Shown piece by piece: positions 35,172 through 46,956 of a stretch of DNA of 64,000 nt. The notes under the pieces were generated by a model. It ran no database searches. It saw only the letters and a program-made list of their open reading frames with translations, and was not told where the DNA came from. Numbering within the stretch: the first letter of the stretch is position 1; every line of letters begins with the position of its first letter. Source of the DNA: Alternaria dauci (taxonomy: Eukaryota > Ascomycota > Dothideomycetes > Pleosporales > Pleosporaceae). Location of the stretch: positions 5,022,001-5,086,000 of the forward strand of contig NC_091272.1 in NCBI RefSeq assembly GCF_042100115.1, given 5' to 3'. Made by a program: the position numbers and the translations under genes.

Positions 35172-38100
35172 ATGGCCACGACTCCCCCGGCTCGCGACAG
35201 AGCTTCGTCGGAAAGCGTGCCAGTCGGGAGTCCGCTGCCCAAGAAACTGCCCGCCCCCTCGACGCCTACGAGCTCAATCCGCCGCAAAATGGCTGCCAAT
35301 GCCCCTTCTCCTGCCTCCAAAGACGGTGTCCCGCCCCGTCGCCCGACTGCAACCAGCGGCACTGCTGCGAGTGCCCGCCGGCCTACCGTGGCATCTGCAA
35401 GCACGGCGCGAACGCCCACGAGCGCGTCAAAAGCCCCCGCCACGGCCACTTCACGCACCAGTGCAGTCGGATCCAGCTTGAACAAGCCGCCGACGCGTCC
35501 AGCGGCAGCCACCGCAGCCCGCAGAACCATCTCGTCGTCCAAGACGGCATCCGATGTCGAGCCAGACCTGTCTTCGGTGACGTCGGGGGACGAGAAGAAG
35601 AGAACAGCAGTCCGTCGCACGCCCGTCACATCGTCGACTGCCTCGCGCCCATCGCCGGCCAAGGCAGCGTCACGCCAGTCCATTGCGCCCTCGACCACGC
35701 CCACGACTGCAGCCAAGCGCCCTGCAACAACACGCCCATCCGCAGAGGCAGCGACGACCCGCGCAACCCCACGCGCTTCCCTGGCTCCTTCCACACGAGC
35801 GACCCCTACCCGCCCCGCGGCAGGAGCACGAGCGGCAGGCGCAACACCAAAGGTGCCGTCGGGCCATGCGAAGAAGCTGTCCGTCTCCACCCCTCAACTC
35901 CCAGCACCAGAGGCCGACGATACAGCCGAGGAAGCGTGAGTGGGACCCCGAGCCCTTGCATTGCCACGTTCTAACTTGTCTGCAGAGAGAGCCCCGTCAT
36001 CACGTCTCCACGCCGCATTGCGCCCCTCAAAGAAAAAGCCGCGTCCGACAATGAAGCTGGAAACCGCAAGAGCGCTCTCGAGCCCATCAGGGCATCGCTG
36101 GCGAAACTCGGCGAAGAGCCGCCGCGACCGGATACTGCGCCGACGGGACGTGCCGAAATGGATGTGGAGATGAAAAGGCGGAGCGCTCAGATCATGCACG
36201 ACTTCTTCAAGGAGACCAACCTACGCGACAAGCTGCAGGAGCAGTGCGAAGACCTCACCCGTGAAGTCGACAACCTGCACTCCGAAAAGGACAAGCTGCG
36301 CAAACAGCTGGCCGATGCCCAGGCCGCCATTGTCGAAAAGGACAAGGCCATCTCCGGCGGCTCAGATGCCTCGCCGTCCCAGCAACGCGCCCACACAATC
36401 CTCGTCGAGGACATGGAAAAGAAGTTTGCGAGAGAGACCAAGCAGCTGGAAGAGCAGAGCCAGCAGCTCGAGGAAGAGAAAAAGGCTGCCCAGGAGAGAG
36501 AAGCTACCGAGGCTGCCAAGGCCAGCGAGCTGCAGCAGGTCCTCGACGATCTGAATGCCGAGCTCGAGCAACAGGGCCGCGAATGGGACGAGGAGAAGAA
36601 GAAGCTTGTCGAGCAAGCCACGCAGATTGAAGAGCTCACCCACGAGGTCACCACACTCCGACAAGAGCGCGACAGCCTCTCCCAAGAGCTCGACATCGCC
36701 AAGAAGACATTGGAAAACCTCGAGACGAAATTTGCAGAGCTCGAGCAGAGCCAGTCGGACAATCTGCTTGCGCGCGATGCTAAGATCAACGAGCTGACCA
36801 AGACTGTCGACGAGTACGTGGTAGAAGTTGCCTCTCGGGAGGAGAGACACAACAACGCCCTGCAAGAAGCGCAGCGATCCCTCGAATCAAAATCGACAGA
36901 GTCTTCGGCGGCGGTAGAGCAACTCCAGTCCGAGATTGAGTCGATTCACCAGAAGCACACGGATGAACTACGCATCAAGGAAGACACCATCGCGTCCCAC
37001 CTTCAAACACAGAAACAGCTACAGGACGATATTGCTAAATTGCAAGAGCGGGCCGATCAAGTCTCTGCAGACCTAGAGAAAGAGCGCAATGCGCACGCAG
37101 AACAGATGCAAGCCAAGATCGAGGAGCTACAGCAACACTCGGAGAGTGAGCTACGCGCGAGAGAAGATGAGCTTTCCGGCCATCTCAAGTCCATTGATGG
37201 TCTTCAGGAGCAGATTGTGGCGCTCCAACAAGGCTCAACTGATGGCGCCAGAGTAGCTGAAGAGCTCCACAAGCAAATCCAGGATCTCAAGGAGTCACAC
37301 GAAGCTGCTATCAAGGTCAAGACTGATGAGACTGACGAGCTTGTCCGACAACTCGATGCCATGAACGATCAGCTTATCACCGATGCTGCCGAACTCGAGC
37401 AGCTTAGAGCAGAGACGGCTAGTCTGCGCAGCACCATCGACACACTTGAAAAAGCCTCTCAGCAGCAAGAGTCTCAACACGCGTCTGATCTGGCCAAGGT
37501 TCAAGCGGAATTGAACGAGGCGAACAAGAAGATGGAGACATACAAAGCAGAGCTCGATACAATGCAGGACAAACACAAACAAGATCTCCGCGTCATCGGC
37601 GAAGACTATGAACGTGAGATTGAGTCACTGAGAGCCGATCTGGAGGGAGACGCCACAAAGCGATTCAACACTTTGCAAGCGGACTACGACTCACTTGTTG
37701 CTGAGAAGAATGACACACTAAGGGAGCATGAGGCAGTGCTTGCCGAGCGGTCCACAGAACTGGAAGCTCTGAAGAAAGACCTGGCGGATGCCAAGGAGAA
37801 TTCCGCTCGCGCAACGCAAGATCGCGATGATACTCTTGCCAGACTCAAGGATGTCGAAGAAGAGAAAGCTTCCCTCACAGAGGCTCATGGCACTTCCCAG
37901 TCACTTGTCGCCGATCTTCAAGCTCGCGTTGATGCCCTCACCCAGGAGGTTGCTGCTGTCGAAGGTCTTCAGTCCAGAGTCGACCGGTTGGAAGAGGAGA
38001 AATCGGCTACAATGGAGGCGCATGCCATGTCTCAGTCAATCATTGCCGATCTGCAGGCTCGTCATGACTCCTTGTTGGAAGAAAAGACTTCAGCCGAAGA

Positions 38101-40449
38101 CGCTCACAGTCGTGCAATCGAAGCTTTGAAGCAAGATTCCGAGAGCCAGTCAAAGCAACTCCTCGGTGAGCTGGAATCCAAGTACGACAATTTACTGGCA
38201 GAGAAGAAGGCTGCCGAAGAGGAGCACCACACCGCTCTTGAATCTCTAAAGCAGGATGCCGATGCCTCTTCCAGGCAAATTATCGAAGAGCTCCAATCCA
38301 AGTACGACGCCCTGCTGAAAGAGAAGAGCGCAACTGAGCAAGCACACGAACAAGCCATGGAATCTTTGAAGCAAGACTCTGAAAGTCACTCGAGGCAGCT
38401 GACCAGTGAGCTCCAATCGAAATACGACGCTTTGCTAGAGGAGAAGAAATTTGCCGAAGAGGAGTACCGCAATACCATCGAATCTTTGAAGCAGAATGCC
38501 GATACTTCCTCCAAGCAGACGATTGATGAGCTTCATTCCAAGTACGACACTTTACTAGACGAGAAGACTGCAGCCGAGGAAGCTCATAAACACGCCATGG
38601 AGGCTTTGAAGGATGAAGCAGAGACCGCATCAAGACAACATTTGGAGGAGCTTCAGACAAAGTACGACGCGCTGTTAGAGGAGAAGACTGCGACTGAAGC
38701 AACCCACTCTCAGATGATAGAAGCCTTGAAGGCGGAGTCAGAGAGCAAGACTAAATCGATTCTAGGCGAACTCCAGTCCAAGTACGACGCGCTATTGGAA
38801 GAAAAGTCTTTGGCAGATGATGAACATAGCCGCATCGTCGCGCAGCTAAAGGAAGAAGCAGACAGCACATCGAAGCAACTTTTGGTCGAGCTCCAAGCCA
38901 AGTATGATCGAGTACAGGAGGATATGAAGAGCACATCTGAAGCTCTGAACGCTTTGCAGCTCAAGTACGATGCCGCTGTGGGAGATATGAACAGCAGTGA
39001 AGGGAGCCACAAGGCTGAGGTTGAGAGTCTGCAGAATCAACGGGACAACCTCTCTAAGCGACTTTCGGACCTTGAGAAGAGCCACGCAGATATGCTCACC
39101 GAGCAACTCATGGCTCAAGAAACGCACACCAAGGCACTCGAAGCGCAACAAGCCGAGATCGAACAGAAGTATGCCAGCCTATTAGAGATCATGCAAAGCG
39201 ATGCGGACCGATTAGAGCAAGAGAAGTCAGCGGCGCTTTTGGCAAAACAATCCGCCCTCAATGAGCTTGCTGCTCTTAAGAAAGAACTGCACGCTGAAAT
39301 TGATCAGCTCAAAGCAGGGCAGTCAACGAAAAACCAAGGCAGCCCAACCAGAACTGACGAAATGGTTGAAAAGTACGAAATTCTTCTCGCCGAAAAGGCC
39401 ACCGCCGACAAGGAACATCAGGAAGCCATGGCAAAGCTCAAGGAATCGCTCACGCAGGACCATGAGCAGGCATTCTCAAAACTGCAACAAGAGTACAATG
39501 CGTTACAGGAAAAGGCTGCCAAGACAGATCAAGAGCAAAGTGACGCTATCGAGCTACTGAAGGAGGAGTTCAAGACAGGGCATTCAAATGACATGGACGC
39601 TCTAAGACGGCAGCTTGAAGATGTTCAGAAACGGCACTCTGATCTTACGGAGCAGAAGGCATCCATGGACCACGCGCACGAGGAAGCAATCAGTGAGTTG
39701 ATGGTTGGCATGGAAGCTAGCACCAACGACGCTTTGCAGCAGCTGCGTGAAAAATACGACGCCCTCACTGCTGAGTTGGAGGCAGAACGTCTCAACCATA
39801 TCAGCGAGCTCGAGACGGTAAGACGACAGGCAGCTGAGCAGCAGAGCCTGCACAGAGACGGCTCGCGTCAGGACCAAGTTCAACAAGTTGCCGACATGTC
39901 CGCAACGTACGAGGAAAAGCTTCGCGTACTTGAACAAGAGCGGAATGAAGCCATCAGGGCTGCTGAAGATGCAGAAGATCGTATCGAAACCATGAAAGGC
40001 GAGGTTGTGCGCAAACATCTGGCCCGCGTCGAGCCCCTAGAGAAGGAGAATGCTTTTCTTCTCGACAAAATCGACCGCCTTGAGGCCATGCTAGCTGCTG
40101 GCGATCGAATCGCTCGTGTCGCGGCTACCGTTGGCGAGAAACGCAACATCAACACACTGGCTGAGGAAGATGAAGATTCAACTGAAGATGCCTGGCCTGG
40201 AGTTCAGCCACCCAAACTCAATGGAACCGGTGACCACAACGACGTGGTCGGAACTGTAAGTTAGATCCGACCCTGTACGTGGTTTTTTTGTTTGCATTTT
40301 GCTCGCCGCACACGAGATACAGACTGCTAATCCGCCGCTAGCAGATTGCAGCCATGCAAGAGTCTCTGAAGCAGCTCGCTGAGCTCAACAACGAAGCAAT
40401 CTCCGAGAGCACCATGACGGCCCACAAACTCGCCATGGACCAAGATTAG
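35172..40449 (+). CDS. Large coiled-coil protein (M-protein-repeat-like)
   Basis: 1712 aa, exons 35172-35935, 35986-40255 and 40345-40449. The first intron has a perfect TTCTAACTT branch region and the last a GTAAGT donor. Residues 1-about 285 are disordered, basic and rich in Ala/Thr/Ser/Pro/Arg (for example RPTATSGTAASARRPT), a composition often seen in microtubule- or chromatin-associated proteins. From about residue 310 (MKRRSAQIMHDFFKETNLRD) to 1660 it is one almost continuous coiled coil rich in Glu, Lys, Gln and Leu. Near residues 935-1255 lies a block of eight 40-residue repeats. The C-terminus ends KLAMDQD. Annotation pipelines often call such proteins M protein repeat protein; the cellular role is unknown. 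A spindle, septal or transport scaffold is possible but unsupported. Confidence 0.88.
38041..39000 (+). repeat. Eight in-frame 120-bp repeats in coiled coil
   Basis: A degenerate unit with the core ELQSKYDALLEEK recurs with a period of exactly 120 bp: cores start close to 38059, 38179, 38299, 38419, 38539, 38659, 38779 and 38899. No unit is longer or shorter by one base, and most differences are substitutions. It encodes 40-residue repeats inside the coiled-coil region. Confidence 0.9.
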
Positions 40450-41080
40450 TCCTTTTTTCGTCCGGCGATGATGATGCAGCTCTGCGGCTACGTACGACGG
40501 CTCATGAAGCGCATGCTTATTTAAATCTTCTTCGACTCGTTATGTTGTTGTAATTCTTTCACTATTCTCACTCTTGGCCATTCTCTCTGCACACAGCATG
40601 AGTTTGCTTTACTTATTTAGATCATGGCACTATACCCATCTCAATGTACTATCGTCATTCATGAATGATTTTCGTGTTAGCGAGCTTGCCTTTACACTTT
40701 TGAACGTTGAACTGCTTCCAGTCACATATGCATCTATCTCATTCTGTTGCTAGCGAACGCTCTTTGTTGTATTGTGGAACTCCCCTCCCAACCAGTAGTA
40801 TCTCCTGCTTCTCAAGACCACGCACGATGTTAAAATTACCCCCTTTGCGAGAACAATACGCTTGTCCATCCCCTAGTATCAAGACATCAAGCATAAGAAG
40901 GCGATAGAAGCACAGAAACCAACACAGCACATGGAGAAGACGGCAATGAACATAGTCATGAATATTCGATAATGTATTCAAAGGCGCAGCCAAACGAATC
41001 GAACAAAGTATATATACAAGAAACTTTTCTCTTTGCACTCATACCTCAAGGGATTTTCCTTTCCTTCCTTCCCTCCTACT
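40450..41080. other. Convergent 3' intergenic
   Basis: Spacer between the stops of the coiled-coil gene and the convergent cellobiose dehydrogenase gene. It is AT-rich, with no gene seen. Confidence 0.6.
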
Positions 41081-43974
41081 CTAAGACTGATAAGAATCCA
41101 AAAAGCTAGCCCTTCCCAGCTTCTGAGAGTGAATATGCTCCTTGACAACAACCGGGCTAACCGGCTTACGGCCCACCATAGCACGCCTCGTCAACGTATC
41201 ATGGCGACGGGATACAGGCACAGAGCGGCCACGGTTCGAGTCTGTTGCTTGAAGGCATTGCGAGTAGTAGTCGTTCTGCTTTACGCACTTCCAGCCGTTG
41301 GCACAGGTAGTAGGGCCAGTGAAACCGGTACCGCCACAGCGTTCGTAAGCACCGGCGGTGCTGGGTTGGGCAGGCTGGGCGGGCTCAGCGGGCGAAGGAG
41401 TTGTAGCAGGAGCAGACGCGGCGGGTGCAGAGGGGGTCGATGATCCAGCGGGAGAAGATGCAACAGGAGAGGCGGATTCTACGGGTGCAGCAGATGGGGC
41501 TGCGGGTGAGCCTGTACCGATGGGTGCTGCGGCAGCGGAAGAAGCAGCAGGGGCTACGGGGGTTGCAGCTGGTACGCTGGGACTAGCTGCCTCTGGTGTG
41601 GCCTCGGGGACAGTGGGAGCAGTGCCGCTGGCGGGGCTGTCACCGAGAGCAAGGATGCGGGCAGCAGCGGCTTCAGCGGCAACCATGACGATTGCCTGTG
41701 TGTTACCGGTAGGGAGATCGGGGTGGATTGAAGCATCGACGACAAACAAGTTGTCAGTACCGTAGACTTTGGTGTCAGTGTCGACGACAACACCGGCATC
41801 GCCCTTGGTTCCCATCTTAGCAGTTCCCACGTAGTGGCTTCCGGTCTTGAAAGTCTTGATGAGGTCCGCGCCAGTGACGTTGGAAACACCGGCTGGAGCA
41901 TTCAGAGTGAGAGTGGAGTTGCCGCCTTTTGACATGGCGATCAAGCGGTCCATCATCATAGTGATAGCCTCGGTGTCGACGTCAGAGGTCATGTGGGGAT
42001 CAGTGATGAAGGTGGTGGCGCCATCAGCAGTGATACCAAGGCTACCGACAGACTGCAGACCGTGGGTAATGTAGACCTTCATCTGGACGGTGTTGTCGGA
42101 CGGCGAGTTGCAAGTGCCCTGGAAGAAGATTTCGCTGCCATCAGTGGTGTTGACAGATGACCACCAGTTAAGACGCTGGCCAGACTGTGCGAGCGTGCCA
42201 GAACCCTTGGCGAACAGATCAATCAGGGTCTGGTTGGGGCTGGTCAGAGCCTCCTTGTCAGTTCCGGACAGGGGAGTGCTGGTGTTGAACGTGATGGTGA
42301 AGATGGGGTGGTCCTTGATCTCAGCACCGACGGGAAGGTCGATCCAGTCAGCCTCATCGGGGAGCTTGACACCGCTGCTGCCGCTGGCAACAGTCTGGAG
42401 CTGGTCGGCGGGGCCAATACCGGAGTTGAAGAGGATACGGGGAGTAGACATGGAACCAGCAGCAAGGATAACACTGCCTCCGGCCTTGACGTTGTAGATG
42501 ACGCGCTTGCCATCTGCGGTTTCGACTTCGACACCAGAGATAGCCGATCCCTCACGAACAGCGCGAACGACATTGGTGTTCATCATCAGCTCGAAGTTGT
42601 CAAGCTTCTGGGCCAGGGGAAGGTAAGTCCTGACCACACCGGAGCGAAGACCGTTGGCGATGTTCCAGGTAGGGTGGCCGTAGACGTCGACCTTGGCGTT
42701 GGGGTTCTCAACAAAGTCGGTCTCGGTCCATCCCTGGCCAGCGAAAAACTGTGACAAGACGTCGTAGGCACCATCATCGTAACGGACACCGTCTTCTGAG
42801 CCGTAAGTTTGTCCAGGGTTGCGCTCGTACACACGATCAGCCGCATCAGCGACGTCAGCCCACTTCCAGCCAGCAGGCCACTTGTCGTCAAAGTCACGCT
42901 CCTGAGGCTTGACGTACATCATAGCGTTGACGGCAGTACCACCACCTAGGAGGCAGCCAGCCATGTCCGCAGTGTCGGAGCAGTATGCGGGGCTGCCGAC
43001 GTCGCTGAGGTAGTAACCGTATCCTGGGACATCGTACATAGAAACAGTGTCGTTCCATGGCATGACCTCAGTCTGACCAGTGAAAGCGTATGATGGGCCA
43101 CCGCGTTCAATCAACAGGACGGAAGCACCGCTCTCTGCGAGTCTCTCGGCTGTAATGATACCAGCAGCACCACCTCCGGCGACGATGTAGTCGTATGTAG
43201 AGTTAGCAACGGTGGCTGTGGTGTTTCCAGCAACAGGGGCTGCTGGCGTGGTCGAGTTGCCTCCAGGTGTAGTAGAATTGCCTCCACTAGGGGTGCTAGC
43301 CACCGCCATAGCAGCCCACTTCTCGAAGTCGGGGCTCATAGCGTTGCTCATGGGAAGTCCGAAAGCTCCGAAACCAGCGTCATGGTAGTTGAGCGCCGCA
43401 CCAGCATCGGTAGAGTCGGCGAGCGCCGTGTCAGAGTAAGCCCAGCCCATGACGTTCGAGCTAGGAGACTCGTAGATGACGAGACCAGTGGATGGGTCCT
43501 CGCTGATGCAGTTGGAGCACAGGAAAGTGTATGAAAAGGCAGTGTCGTTGACGAAGGTTCCATCGGGAATTGGAGACATGGTAAAGTCACCAGTCTTGAC
43601 AGCCGGGTTTGTGTATCCAGTCGCCTCTCGGAAGGAGGCGATGACTTCGCCCTCGTGAGGCCAAGCAACAACTAGCAAGTTGCCAGTCATGGATTGGCCC
43701 TGAGTGTGTCAGTATATAATCTGCATAGCATTGCATGCTCTCAACATACCATGCTGAATCCAGCCCAACCACCATCGTTGGTGATGGGAGCCTGGACCTG
43801 GACGATGAAGTCGGTGGTAGGATTCTCTGGGAGGGCGTAGCCCAGTCTGTAGCCTGAAGAGTGCTGGAGACCGTTGAAAGTAATGCCAGTCTTCTCGTCC
43901 GTGAATTTGGTCGAAGTTTGCGCCGAGACGCCGAGTGCCAGGAGGGCTGTGGAAAGAAGGAATGTGCGTGCCAT
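41081..43974 (-). CDS. Cellobiose dehydrogenase with CBM1 (AA8-AA3_1)
   Basis: Secreted flavocytochrome that oxidises cellobiose and passes electrons to lytic polysaccharide monooxygenases or iron. 947 aa, exons 43750-43974 and 41081-43699. Signal peptide about residues 1-18 (LLALGVSAQ). The AA8 cytochrome domain (about 20-210) has Met in GWAGFSMGQSM and His in [11 protein letters not shown] as likely haem ligands. A Ser/Thr/Gly/Pro linker follows, then the GMC oxidoreductase domain (about 245-770) with FAD motif [15 protein letters not shown] and catalytic His in [11 protein letters not shown] and Asn-containing [11 protein letters not shown] long Ala/Pro/Ser linker leads to a CBM1 ([15 protein letters not shown] to YYSQC) around residue 860. 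The CBM1 is not the end: about 57 more residues, many Arg and Lys, follow. The length and CBM1 fit class II ascomycete enzymes. Confidence 0.93.
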
Positions 43975-44099
43975 TTTGGCGGTAAGAGTGATGACTTAGG
44001 TGAGAGAAAGAATGGTGTGGCGCTGCCGACAAAAGAGTGTGAAGCCGTCAAGGCTGTAAAGAATGACTAGAAAGCAACGTTCGTAGAACGCGCAAAGAA

Positions 44100-44130
44100 A
44101 TGAATGAATGAATGAATGAATGAATGAATG
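44100..44130. repeat. GAAT tetranucleotide repeat
   Basis: About seven to eight perfect copies of TGAA/GAAT lie about 130 bp upstream of the cellobiose dehydrogenase start, probably in its 5' leader or core promoter. Confidence 0.9.
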
Positions 44131-44970
44131 AGAGCGAAAAAGCTTGTGCCGAACAAGTCGACACAAGACATGCCTCTATATAAATGCTGTGCCATTGCGG
44201 GTCAAGAGCCCTCAATCTGCCATATTCAAGGGTGGATGCCATCTCCGACCTAGCGTCCGTCAACAAGCCCAAGATGCAGCCTCGCGACGATGTCAACCTG
44301 GATTCTGGACCATGGTGGTCCAGGAACATGGTCCATCGGTCGCGCTACGGGTGTCAAAACGTTCATCCGGCGTTGGCACCACTGTACTAAGTTGATTACA
44401 TGCAGCACAGGCGTCAAAATGCCGACGCACACTTCGGTAACACGGTTGCGTTCATTCGTCGATAATGGTGTTTCATGTTTGTTTGGCATGAACCTGACGT
44501 CGGGGTGGAGTCTAGCTGTTTCGAAACGAATCGCCAAGGCAGGAACCGCCATCCTTTGCAAATTGCGCGTGGGCCGCTGAGCAAAACATCATCCACTATT
44601 GATCGCGCTCATGGTACATGAGCTTGACTGATGAGTCGAGGGCACCTTATCTTTTGCTTGTCCCGGTGACTGTAAGAGTCAGGTCACCTTGTCGTTTGTG
44701 TGCTCCGAGTGCCAGTGCGAATGCAAAAAGATATGGAGCCTATCAATTTGCTGGTATCCATCGGTTTCCTACAGTTACCGTCGCAAGGTTGGAGACGATA
44801 GCGCTCCCGGGAAATCGGCACGCCAGAGGAAGAGATGGAACATTGGAGTACTTGAGGTGACGCGTTCATGGGAAGTGGGTTTTGCGCAGGTTATACATGG
44901 GCGTCTGCTGGAACGCGGCCGGCCGACGACGACCTTGCTTCAAGTTGAAGCCGAACTCATTGCTCCAATG

Positions 44971-45010
44971 CGATATTACGATATTGCGATATAACGATAT
45001 TTCGATGTTG
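44971..45010. repeat. Five 8-bp CGATATNN repeats
   Basis: CGATATTA, CGATATTG, CGATATAA, CGATATTT and CGATGTTG follow each other with an exact 8-bp period. The shared CGATAT core is well kept while the last two bases vary. Confidence 0.85.
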
Positions 45011-45416
45011 CTTGATACGGATTATCAGTTGATGATGCGGAGATGGCTGGTTTGTTGACGTTCGGTGGACTTCGCGTCCCAGTACCTGACGCTAGCTTGA
45101 TCGTGACGACTGAGGCACGGTGAGGCCACCGAGACCGCGAACATGTCAAACGTGCGCCGGCTCATCGATGTGTTCAACACCTCGTTGAACTCGTCCCTAG
45201 CCTGAACCGGTTTGCGCTTTCGATGGATAAGGAACGACTCGAACGCGCTGATGATGCGGAGATGTTCAGGTGGGGTACTGTAACGTACCTCGGCTCAGGA
45301 TGTCGCCTCCCGCCAGGTACGACATCCATATGCTAAACTTCATCCCGACAAGTTTATCTTGTAAATACTGTTGTGTATCATTTACATACAGACTGTCTGC
45401 TTAGTATCATATCATC

Positions 45417-46847
45417 ATGGCACCTAAAAATGAGATTCCAGCCTATGTCCTTGGTGTTGGGCTCACCAAGTTCATCAAGCCCCGACAAACACGCGCATAT
45501 CCGGAGATGGGCTATGAGGCGGGAGTAAAGGCAATGCTGGATGCACAAATCAACTACGATGATGTTGAGACAGGAGTTGCGTGTTACTGCTACGGAGATA
45601 CCACGAGCGGCCAAAGAATTTTCTACCAGTTCGGCATGTCGAGGTATGGCACTTGGCCATGACTGTGAGATGTGGAGACACTGACGAGCATCAGTATTCC
45701 AATCTACAACACAAACAATGCATGCGCAACCGGTTCGACCGGTCTTCATCTAGCGCGAACCCTGGTCAAGAACGGAGCGATTGACTGCGCACTCGTTATT
45801 GGATTCGAACAAATGCAGCCAGGTTCCATCAAGTCCGTGTACAACGACCGCCCCTCCCCCATGGGTCTCTCGATGCGTATGATGGCCGATACCCGCGGTA
45901 TAAGCAATTCCCCACCGAATGCGCAATACTTTGCCAATGCCGGTGTTGAATACATGGAAAAGTACGGAGCTGAGGCACGCGACTTTGCCGAGATTGCGAG
46001 GATCAGTCATGAGCACAGCTCCAGGAATCCGTATGCGCAGTTCAGGAACGTGTACACGCTCGAGGAAATTGAAAAGGCGCCGATGATTCACTTCCCGTTG
46101 ACTAAACTCCAATGCAGTCCGACGAGCGACGGTGCTGGCGCAGCCGTCATCGTGAGCCAAAAGTTTTTGGATGCTAGACCGCATCTCAAGAGTCAGGCTA
46201 TTCTGATCGCAGGCCAGTCTCTGATGACGGACTCTCCACAGCTTTTCTCCAAGTCGTCGATGGATCTCGTTGGTTTTGACATGACCAAGCGCGCGGCACA
46301 GGCAGCTTTGAAGGAAGCAGGTGTGAATGCAAAAGACATCAAGGTCGCGGAAGTGCACGACTGCTTCTCGGCAAATGAACTCATCTTGTTAGAAGGTCTG
46401 GGTTTCAGCGAACCCGGAAAAGCACACATGATGGTGCGCAATGGCGATATCACTTACGGCGGTAAAGGACCCATCGTGAACCCATCTGGCGGCCTCATCA
46501 GCAAGGGACACCCCCTCGGTGCGACTGGTTTGGCACAATGCGCAGAACTGACATGGCAGCTTCGAGGCTGGGCCAACAACAGACTCGCTGAAGGAGCGGA
46601 TGTGGCGCTGCAGCACAACCTGGGCCTGGGCGGAGCTGTCGTGGTCAATGTATACAAGCGCGCTGATGGCAAGAAGAATGTAAAGATGAGCGACGAGGAA
46701 GTCAAACAAGCGAGTCAATTCTCCTACAACCCAGCCGTCGAGGCACGCTATGTCACCAAGGAGGAAGGCGACAAGGTGAGAAGCAAGACTGCGGCAAGCG
46801 ATTATGCGCTGGGTGATACACTAGAGAAGATTCAAAGCCGATTGTAA
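45417..46847 (+). CDS. SCP-x-type thiolase (sterol carrier protein thiolase)
   Basis: Peroxisomal 3-ketoacyl-CoA thiolase family, cleaving branched or long 3-oxoacyl-CoA. 459 aa, exons 45417-45643 and 45695-46847. The splice joins FGMSS to IPIYNTNNACATGSTG, restoring the active-site Cys motif. Other thiolase marks are CSPTSDGAGAAVIVS, EVHDCFSANELILLEGLG, NPSGGLISKGHPLGATG (catalytic His) and QHNLGLGGAVVVNVYK. The C-terminus SRL is an acceptable PTS1 peroxisome signal. There is no C-terminal SCP2 domain, so this is the thiolase half alone. The C-terminal 40 residues form a charged tail. Confidence 0.92.
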
Positions 46848-46956
46848 GCTAATTGTAAAGTCTATTGAATTTGTTTTGTGCCCAAGGCCATCCTAATGAC
46901 CGCTAAACTCATCAATAACAAAACGTGACTTCGCCAAGCAACGACCAATATCTAAT

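Larger units (their letters stand above)
43975..45416. other. Intergenic with short tandem repeats
   Basis: Divergent promoter region between cellobiose dehydrogenase and thiolase. No gene is supported. It contains a GAAT tract (44100-44130), a TATA-like TATATAAA near 44175-44183 and five 8-bp repeats at 44971-45010. Confidence 0.55.

Noticed and set aside
36187..36855. Long antisense open frames over the coiled-coil gene.
   Set aside because: Serine/leucine-rich mirror images of Glu/Lys/Gln-rich coiled-coil codons; expected shadows with no family features.
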